64,000 nt of DNA. It comes from Thalassobacterium sedimentorum. GTDB lineage: Bacteria > Verrucomicrobiota > Verrucomicrobiia > Opitutales > Coraliomargaritaceae. Shown here piece by piece: positions 25,867 to 32,283 of this stretch. Numbering within the stretch: position 1 is the stretch's first letter; each line of letters begins with the position of its first letter. The notes beneath the pieces are model-generated. The model saw only the letters and a list, made by a program, of their open reading frames with translations, searched no databases and was not told where the DNA came from. The stretch is taken from positions 186,001-250,000 of the forward strand of contig NZ_JARXIC010000001.1 in assembly GCF_031127905.1 (NCBI RefSeq). Reading direction: 5' to 3'. The position numbers were made by a program, and so were the translations under genes.

Positions 25867-26685
25867 ATGCCAATTCTGACAACGGGAGGCTTTCATCAAT
25901 TTACTTGCTCCATATCTTCACAGCGCCGCAGCATTTCCGACTGGCATCTAATCTATATGACTAGCAAACGTTGCACCTGGATCATAAACGATTCAACTGA
26001 ACTGGATTTAACTGGAGGCAGTATTGCAATCATCCCCCCCAATACAGTGATTCAAGGACGCCATGGATTTGATGAGCCCAATAGTCATTATTGGTTTGAT
26101 TTGAATTTCGAAGCTGAAAAAGCCACGCAGCACACCTCCTTTGATAAGAATTTTCTGGAAAACGCTGCACACACTTTCCAAGAGGTGCAGCTCCAGAATA
26201 TACAAATGCAAAGTGAATTTATCCAACTAATGGACACATTCAAAAGAGTTCACTTCAGCGCTACAAAAATAGACCTGATATGCTTAATAGAGTTACGCTC
26301 ATTGTTTTGCTTAATCTTAGTAAAACTATTACAACAAATCAGACAAGAACCTGCCAGTGAATCCTCTAAGTATATCTTTCAAAAAGTCATCAATTATTTC
26401 TATGAGCACTTTGATCAATCGATCCAGCTGCAAGACTTAACACGTGTCACAAATGTTTCTAGCCAAACGCTGAATCGAATTTGCAAAAAAGAAACAGGCT
26501 GTACACCAGCAGACTACTTACTCAAGCTGCGGCTAGCAAAGTCAAAAGAACTACTCAAACTCACGTCAAAAAGCATTCTAGATATCGGTTTGGACTGCGG
26601 CTTTAGTTCAAGTCAATATTTTGCTCGCAGATTCAAGCAACAATATGGCTTATCTCCGAGGGCATACAGAAAACATTCAGACTAA
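25867..26685 (+). CDS. AraC-family transcriptional regulator
   Basis: 272 residues from ATG 25867 (GTG 25810 is an alternative but lies at or before the predicted transcription start). The N-terminal half is a cupin-like sensor domain (GGSIAIIPPNTVIQGRHG is the typical 'P-x-x-x-H' barrel segment). The last ~100 residues hold two helix-turn-helix units: LQDLTRVTNVSSQTLNRICK and ILDIGLDCGFSSSQYFARRF, with the C-terminal YGLSPRAYRK signature. It is divergent from the GH4 gene and probably controls it in response to a sugar. Confidence 0.88.
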   Translation: MPILTTGGFHQFTCSISSQRRSISDWHLIYMTSKRCTWIINDSTELDLTGGSIAIIPPNTVIQGRHGFDEPNSHYWFDLNFEAEKATQHTSFDKNFLENAAHTFQEVQLQNIQMQSEFIQLMDTFKRVHFSATKIDLICLIELRSLFCLILVKLLQQIRQEPASESSKYIFQKVINYFYEHFDQSIQLQDLTRVTNVSSQTLNRICKKETGCTPADYLLKLRLAKSKELLKLTSKSILDIGLDCGFSSSQYFARRFKQQYGLSPRAYRKHSD

Positions 26686-26728
26686 TCCACATTTAGTTAC
26701 AATCGATCAAACAAACCTTTTTCGATTA

Positions 26729-26751
26729 ATTCAGTCAGGTCGAGACTGAAT
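26729..26751. repeat. Perfect 8-bp hairpin between convergent genes
   Basis: ATTCAGTC (26729-26736) and GACTGAAT (26744-26751) form a perfect stem with a seven-base loop between the ends of the AraC gene and the chimeric gene at 26771. No T run follows on either strand, so terminator function is uncertain. Confidence 0.4.
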
Positions 26752-26770
26752 CAACAGCTGAGCTTAGTCA

Positions 26771-27391
26771 TCACTGAGCGTCCACATAACGTCGTACAAA
26801 AGGCTCAATGCTTTCTGCCCAGATCTCGTGAGCTCGACGAGTCGGATGTAATTCATCATAAAAATAGAGCTCATTTGCCTCAGTCGCAACCGATGCGTTA
26901 ACACCTGTAGTTACCTCCGAAAGCGATAAAGTAAGCCCCTCCAAGGAGTTGGCCCCGAAACTAACTACTTGTTGACCATTCACATCGCGGAAGAATAAAA
27001 AACTTAAGTGCTCATAGGCCCCCGCTACCAGATCCACTCGAGAGAAAAGCAAACTGAAATACAGTGTCGTTTCACGCGCAGGGTTCAGCGTAAAGGACGA
27101 ATCCAGACTTCGTCGAACTTCCGCAGTTCGTACGACAGGAACAAGACGCAAACTGTTTAAACGCACCGCTTTTCCGCCATTCGACATTGGAGCAAGCGCT
27201 TCAGCTTCGATCGTTGCAGCGGCATCCCCACCGACCGCCCAAGCACCATTCCACCCAAAGCCACCATTCTGCCCCGAAATCGGCCCCAAGGGATAATTAA
27301 AATCGTCCTGTAACAGAACCACAGCAAACACACATACTGGAAGTGAGCAAAATAGACACACGCCTGACACAATTTTATAGATTTTTGTCAT
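26771..27391 (-). CDS. Chimeric secreted protein: LamG-like module joined to an SGNH hydrolase tail
   Basis: 206 residues with a signal peptide (about 1-23, ending CVFA). Residues ~28-170 match the LamG-like module of the PEP-CTERM protein at 23255 (DDFNY ... NGGFGWNGAWAVGG, then RETTLYFSLLFSR). At about residue 173 the sequence changes to FYDELHPTRRAHEIWAE, which is the C-terminal block V of SGNH/GDSL hydrolases with its Asp and His. The blocks with the catalytic Ser and the oxyanion Gly/Asn are missing, so hydrolase activity is not expected. It lacks a PEP-CTERM tag. Most likely an internal deletion fused two genes or two domains of a longer gene. Confidence 0.65.
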   Translation of the reverse strand: MTKIYKIVSGVCLFCSLPVCVFAVVLLQDDFNYPLGPISGQNGGFGWNGAWAVGGDAAATIEAEALAPMSNGGKAVRLNSLRLVPVVRTAEVRRSLDSSFTLNPARETTLYFSLLFSRVDLVAGAYEHLSFLFFRDVNGQQVVSFGANSLEGLTLSLSEVTTGVNASVATEANELYFYDELHPTRRAHEIWAESIEPFVRRYVDAQ

Positions 27392-27537
27392 AATAAATAA
27401 ATTTAAATTTCATTTCACATCTAGCGTAGAATCTTATACAATTGAAATAGTGTATTAATAATATACCAACTGACAATGGTAACTTCATATAAAATGATTC
27501 ATTCAAAACAGGCGTAATTCGGCGAAAACAATTATTT

Positions 27538-28347
27538 ATGCTTAAAACATCACAACGACTCCATGAACAGGACCCCGTCCTATCCCTAGCCAGGCTGCAC
27601 CCATACCTATTAGAAGATGACAATAATTTTCCATTTGTGCTAGTGATTCCCGGAGGTGGCTACGAAGGTATCAGTTGCCAAGAAAGTGCGCCCGTCGCAG
27701 GATGGCTCAATTCAATGGGAATCTCAGCAGCCGTGCTGGAATATTCAGTCAGCTCCAAAGAAGGAGTCGACATCTACCCACGACCACAATAACAAGCACT
27801 GTATGCGATTCGCTGGATCCGCGCCAACGCACACAGGCTCAACATTAATCCCGATAAAATTGGAGTGATCGGCTTCTCAGCGGGAGGCCATCTCGCCTGC
27901 TGCGTTTCAAATGGATTTAATCGGGCAGAATGGCAACTTGATCCCGACAACTCCCTAAGTGAAGTTTCTGCACGACCGGATGCCAGCATCCTAGCCTACC
28001 CCGTAATCAGCACCGGCACACAATATGCCCACCACAGCAGCATGGAGAAGCTACTAGGACAACGCTTCGAAACAAAAGTGATGGATAGCTTGCGCTGGGA
28101 AGATCACGTTCACCCAAACTACCCAAGCACTTTCCTGTGGCACACAAACTAAGACACCCTCGTGCCAGTCGAGAATAGCTACATGATGGGATTAGCACTA
28201 CAAAAAGCAAAAATACCACACGAATTACACATTTTCCCGCAAGGCACCCACGGCTTAGGACTAGGGACGATCGGCAGGCGTCGACAAGGATCAGCCGATC
28301 AATGGCGTATTTTAGCAGAGCGCTGGCTAAGAGAACTAGGCTTCTAG
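27538..28347 (+). pseudogene. Alpha/beta-hydrolase esterase gene with two in-frame TAA codons
   Basis: One continuous frame of 269 codons is interrupted only by TAA at 27790-27792 and TAA at 28150-28152. Joined, it reads as a complete BD-FAE/acetylxylan-esterase-like protein: oxyanion region VIPGGGYEG, nucleophile Ser in IGFSAGGH, Asp in DTLVPVENS (just after the second stop) and His in GTHGLG. In the family the first stop falls just before the conserved 'A-x-R-W-I-R' helix and the second in the 'H-T-x-x-D' turn. Both could arise from CAA by one C-to-T change. There are no frameshifts, so inactivation looks recent. No signal peptide is present. Confidence 0.8.
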
Positions 28348-28393
28348 TTCACACAACACATACTGCGCATTGCAAACCTCTAGAAGGATCCAC

Positions 28394-28427
28394 TTGACAC
28401 CCCACTAGTATACCAGCAATAGTATAC
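28394..28427 (+). promoter_or_regulatory. Promoter with two GTATAC operators for the O-acetylesterase gene
   Basis: TTGACA at 28394-28399, eight bases, GTATAC at 28408-28413 in ACTAGTATACCAG, then AATAGT at 28418-28423 as -10 (18-base spacer), and a second GTATAC at 28422-28427. The -35 to operator spacing equals that before 8468. Confidence 0.6.
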
Positions 28428-28429
28428 TA

Positions 28430-28439
28430 CCCCCCCCCC
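28430..28439 (+). repeat. Run of ten C at the predicted transcription start
   Basis: C10 begins seven bases after the -10 candidate at 28418-28423, exactly where transcription should start. Such a tract could allow slippage during initiation, or length variation between cells. Function inferred. Confidence 0.6.
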
Positions 28440-28520
28440 TAACCATAGCTTAAATCCACCCTCTACGAACGATGAAGGACTAATCATCAACTACCCTGCA
28501 ATGGAACATCCCAAGCGACC

Positions 28521-28538
28521 GACTAACTGTGGTTAGTC
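28521..28538 (+). repeat. Perfect 7-bp hairpin in the leader of the O-acetylesterase gene
   Basis: GACTAAC (28521-28527), loop TGTG, GTTAGTC (28532-28538). It ends 14 bases before ATG 28553. The alternative GTG start at 28529 lies in its loop. Confidence 0.5.
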
Positions 28539-28552
28539 TAAATTCCAATAAA

Positions 28553-30133
28553 ATGCGAAAAAAACATACCTTTTCAAAAGCAATCAGGCCCACTTCGGGT
28601 TTTCACCTGAACGGATTCATCCTAATCGCATTGATACTCTATCAATGTGCAAGTGGAGCTGAACTAACAACAGGAACACCATTTCAAGACGGCGCAGTTT
28701 TACAACATGGTAAAGTCCTTCCAATCTGGGGCACAGCAGAGCCAAAAGAAAGCGTCACGCTTAAGTTTGCGGAACAAACAACCGTGACCCAAGCCGACCA
28801 AGAAGGCAACTGGATGGTTGAACTCCAACCATTACCGATCTCTCGCCAAGGATTAGAAATGACGATCAGCACACCAAGCCAAACAAAACGAGTGAAAGAT
28901 ATTCTGGTCGGTGACGTATGGATATGCGCTGGACAGTCAAATATGGCGTTTAAACTTCGTCAAACGGAGAATGCCGACGAAGCAATCGCAACGGCCGATT
29001 ATCCCTTGATTCGCCAACTGCTGATGCCCAATAATCCAAGTGGAGATAAGCCGCAATCATTTGTAAAAGCAGAATGGACAAGCGCCTCCTCAAGCACCGC
29101 AGGTGAATTCTCAGGAGTCGCCTATTACTTCGGGCGCGAACTGTATGAATCGCTAAACATTCCAATCGGCCTAATTAACGCGAGTGTCGGCGGCACTGGC
29201 GTTGAGGCTTGGACAAGTCAAGAAGCGCTACAGAACGATCCGAACTACCCTGCGATACAGCAACGCTGGCAGCAAGTCATGGCGGTATATCCAGCCAAAA
29301 TGGAGCAGTTCAAACAAAATGTCGAAGTTTGGAAGAACGCCCGGGAAGACGCCATAAAGCGTAACATAAGCCCATTGCCCAGAGCTCCCCGTAAACCCGC
29401 AGGCCCGCAGGATCGAAACAGACCCTCCGCCTTATTCAATGGGATGATCAATCCACTGATCCCGTATGCAGCGAAAGGCTTCATATGGTATCAAGGTGAG
29501 CACAACGCCTTTCGCAGCGACGAATACGCGAGTTTATTCATGACAATGATCACGCAATGGCGCAATGATTTCGCACAAGGAAGCCTTCCTTTCTACTTTG
29601 TACAACTCCCGAACAGAGACCTAGAAAGCGACGGATCTCGCGTGGCATGGGCAGCGCTTCGCTTAGAGCAAGCAAAAGCACTCACCCTCCCAAACACAGG
29701 AATGGCTGTAACCATTGACATCGGAGATTCACGAGACACTCACCCGAAGAACAAGCTGGATGTCGGACGTCGCCTAGCGTGGATCGCACTCAGCCAAACT
29801 TATCACAAAAAGATTCCCTACGCGAGTCCGACTCTAAAGCAGGCAAAAGCGCAAGGGTCTGAAATGCTGCTAACCTTTAAAGCGCACGATGGACTCGAAC
29901 TTCGCGAAGATGTGCTACCAGCTTTTGAAATCCGCGGCAGCAGCGACTACGAACTCGCAAACGTATCCCTTAGCGGCAACACCGTCACGCTCTCCTCACC
30001 AAAAGTTAAAAATCCAACAGCCGCCCGTTACGCGTGGTCAAACGACCCTCCCGTTGCACTCTACAGCAAAGCGGGCTTGCCCGCAGCCCCTTTTAGCATC
30101 GACATCACAACATCCGCAAAACTGAGCAATTAA
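28553..30133 (+). CDS. Sialate O-acetylesterase-like SGNH hydrolase (DUF303/SASA type), exported
   Basis: 526 residues from ATG 28553 (GTG 28529 gives eight more). A signal peptide ends near CASGA. N-terminal beta-domain (FQDGAVLQHGKVLPIWG), then the SGNH core: ICAGQSNM with nucleophile Ser129, block II INASVGGTGVEAW, FIWYQGEHNA, and DSRDTHPKNKLDVGRRL with the Asp-x-x-His dyad. This is the architecture of bacterial sialate O-acetylesterase-type carbohydrate esterases; in algal-polysaccharide loci they remove acetyl groups from the glycan. It is preceded by a promoter with two operator sites and follows an inactivated esterase gene. Substrate sugar not known. Confidence 0.85.
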   Translation: MRKKHTFSKAIRPTSGFHLNGFILIALILYQCASGAELTTGTPFQDGAVLQHGKVLPIWGTAEPKESVTLKFAEQTTVTQADQEGNWMVELQPLPISRQGLEMTISTPSQTKRVKDILVGDVWICAGQSNMAFKLRQTENADEAIATADYPLIRQLLMPNNPSGDKPQSFVKAEWTSASSSTAGEFSGVAYYFGRELYESLNIPIGLINASVGGTGVEAWTSQEALQNDPNYPAIQQRWQQVMAVYPAKMEQFKQNVEVWKNAREDAIKRNISPLPRAPRKPAGPQDRNRPSALFNGMINPLIPYAAKGFIWYQGEHNAFRSDEYASLFMTMITQWRNDFAQGSLPFYFVQLPNRDLESDGSRVAWAALRLEQAKALTLPNTGMAVTIDIGDSRDTHPKNKLDVGRRLAWIALSQTYHKKIPYASPTLKQAKAQGSEMLLTFKAHDGLELREDVLPAFEIRGSSDYELANVSLSGNTVTLSSPKVKNPTAARYAWSNDPPVALYSKAGLPAAPFSIDITTSAKLSN

Positions 30134-30201
30134 ACTTAGGATAAAACACAAAGAAGCGGAAAAAAATCATACTACCCCTAAGACCAAACCATATACAAAT
30201 A

Positions 30202-31221
30202 ATGAAACAAGAATTCACCTCTTCTCGCCCCTTCATCGTTACATCTGCACTGCTTATGACTCTCGTATCTTCAATGGCTCTAGCCACTGATGGAACATGG
30301 AGAACCTCTGCAACACGTTCAGACTGGAGCGACACGACGAAATGGATTGATGACGAGATAGCAAGCGGAGTCGGAGCCACTGCGACATTTGACCGAGAAT
30401 ACTATGCAACAGGTAGGTATATCGTACTAGACACTGATCGTACAATAGGCCAGATCCAGAACATTAATACCTACAATGGAGTTGGTAAAAATATCATTAT
30501 TGAGGTTAGTAATGGAAGTCTACTGACGATGAATAACGGTGCCAACGATGCCATAATTAACAATAGTGGCGATGGCGCGGTTCGCATTGATCCTACGATC
30601 TCCTTACTTTCAAATTTAAAAGTAACCAACACTACATCTACTTTCCTGAGCATAAACGCAGTTTCCTCAGGCAGTGGCTTAAAAAACATAACATTGGGAA
30701 CTTCGGATAACCGAATCAACTTAAGTGGCTCCATCAGCGACGGAGCCGGCCAAATTGCTATAATTGTAGATACCGGTAGCTTGAATGTACCAGTCAATTT
30801 TTTAGCCTCTAATACTTTTTCAGGTGACATAACTATCCACTCTGGAACAGCCACCACAAACACCTCCACCAGTAACCTCGGCACGGGCAATATAGATTTG
30901 CTCGGCGGAAGGCTGGATATGAACAATGCTAATTCCATCGCCTCAGCCGCCATTCTAAACTTCAACCTCGCTGCATCAATTGAGCTCAACTATGCAGGTG
31001 CCATGACAATTGGAGGCCTAACCTCAGGATTGAATACGATCTCCAACGGAACATATGACATTTCTGAACTCAATACTCACTTCGGGACTACTAGCTTCTC
31101 GGGCACTGGCCTGCTAACAATCGCGGCTGTTCCCGAAGCAAGTCAATATGGCATACTACTCGGATGCCTGCTTGGCGGATTCACAATAGTCCGTCGTCGC
31201 CACACTCCGAGTAAAAGGTAA
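30202..31221 (+). CDS. PEP-CTERM protein with autotransporter-type beta-strand repeats
   Basis: 339 residues: signal peptide (about 1-28, ending SMALA), the opening DGTWRTSATRSDWSDTTKW typical of PATR-associated passenger domains, a repeat segment (FSGDITIHSGTATTN followed by LGTGNIDLLGGRLDM), and the variant tag VPEASQYG, a hydrophobic helix and VRRRH. The tag has Ala in place of the second Pro of PEP. Its untagged paralogue lies directly downstream. Likely a beta-helical surface protein; no catalytic motif. Confidence 0.8.
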   Translation: MKQEFTSSRPFIVTSALLMTLVSSMALATDGTWRTSATRSDWSDTTKWIDDEIASGVGATATFDREYYATGRYIVLDTDRTIGQIQNINTYNGVGKNIIIEVSNGSLLTMNNGANDAIINNSGDGAVRIDPTISLLSNLKVTNTTSTFLSINAVSSGSGLKNITLGTSDNRINLSGSISDGAGQIAIIVDTGSLNVPVNFLASNTFSGDITIHSGTATTNTSTSNLGTGNIDLLGGRLDMNNANSIASAAILNFNLAASIELNYAGAMTIGGLTSGLNTISNGTYDISELNTHFGTTSFSGTGLLTIAAVPEASQYGILLGCLLGGFTIVRRRHTPSKR

Positions 31222-31363
31222 AGCATACATTCCCACTCCTTCGAACTCGTCAGTACTCGATTGTACTAAACTGCTAGAGAATGGGAATCGGAAGATGAGC
31301 TACGCCAAAGCCAACTGCATCTCCCTCCTCTTTTGCAAAAACATAGGTAAACATTGAACCCTA

Positions 31364-32281
31364 ATGAAAATTAAACAGCAAGTAGCCATTTGCATACTCA
31401 CTCTCAGCGCACAGTTTATATCAGCAAGCGATGGCACGTGGACTTCCGACACGAACGGTCATTGGTCCAATGAAAATAATTGGCAAGACTCAATCGTTGC
31501 AGACGGCCCCCGGTCTATTGCTACTTTTGACCGATCTAACTATAGCCTCGGACGGACGATACTACTCAACAAATCCATCACCTTAGGGAAGTTATTATTC
31601 ATAAACTCTGGCACCGACGGAGAGCAACGCAACGTCATTATAACAAGCGACGACCAAAGCTTACTCACACTCGACAATACGCCCACAGCAATCCTCACAA
31701 ACAGCGGTGCGGGCGCCGCCCGTATCGATCCAGCTGTCGCCCTCTTGTCAGACCTGCGCATCAGCAATTCCACGACAACTTTTCTCGGCGTGAACTCCCC
31801 AATTAGCGCCGCATCTAAAGGCAAAAAAGTAATCACTTTTATGCCCTCAAACGCTCGCATCAATATGGCGGGCACGATTAGTGACGGTTCCGGTGAACTC
31901 GCTCTCATCATTAGGACTGATAACTCCAGCGTCAATTTTCACGCGAACAACTCATTCACAGCCGGAACCACTATCCAGTCAGGAACCGTAACAACGAACA
32001 AGCAAGGCACCTTAGGAACAGGCGACATAAAGTTAACTGATGGACGGCTAATACTTGGTCATGCGAAATCCATCCACCACACAGCCACTCTCGATTTCGG
32101 ACTCCGCTCCAGCATTAATCTAAATTACAACGGCAGCATGAGGATAGCGGACGCTGTCATTAATAATACCTCAATCGGTCCGGGCACCTACACTAGCTCT
32201 CAGCTAAACAAATTCTTCGGTGCAAAGTTTTTTTCAGGAAAAGGCAAACTAACAATCACATCTGATAGAACGAACAAATAG
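31364..32281 (+). CDS. Secreted autotransporter-repeat protein, untagged paralogue of 30202
   Basis: 305 residues: signal peptide (about 1-22, ending ISAS) and DGTWTSDTNGHWSNENNW, then the same order of segments as the protein at 30202 (ARIDPAVALLSDLRISNS, GTLGTGDIKLTDGRL, SIGPGTYTSSQLNKFFG). It ends in LTITSDRTNK with no PEP-CTERM tag or terminal membrane helix, so it should be released or held by another partner. The FG-GAP gene starts two bases after its stop, so the two are almost certainly cotranslated as an operon. Confidence 0.75.
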   Translation: MKIKQQVAICILTLSAQFISASDGTWTSDTNGHWSNENNWQDSIVADGPRSIATFDRSNYSLGRTILLNKSITLGKLLFINSGTDGEQRNVIITSDDQSLLTLDNTPTAILTNSGAGAARIDPAVALLSDLRISNSTTTFLGVNSPISAASKGKKVITFMPSNARINMAGTISDGSGELALIIRTDNSSVNFHANNSFTAGTTIQSGTVTTNKQGTLGTGDIKLTDGRLILGHAKSIHHTATLDFGLRSSINLNYNGSMRIADAVINNTSIGPGTYTSSQLNKFFGAKFFSGKGKLTITSDRTNK

Positions 32282-32283
32282 AC

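Noticed and set aside
27538-28347. Reassignment of TAA to glutamine to explain the split esterase
   Set aside because: TAA ends many other genes of the window at natural positions (for example those at 10009, 14743 and 32281 regions), so a changed code is very unlikely.
31252-31267. AGTAC/GTACT inverted repeat after the gene at 30202 as a terminator
   Set aside because: Only five base pairs and no T tract.
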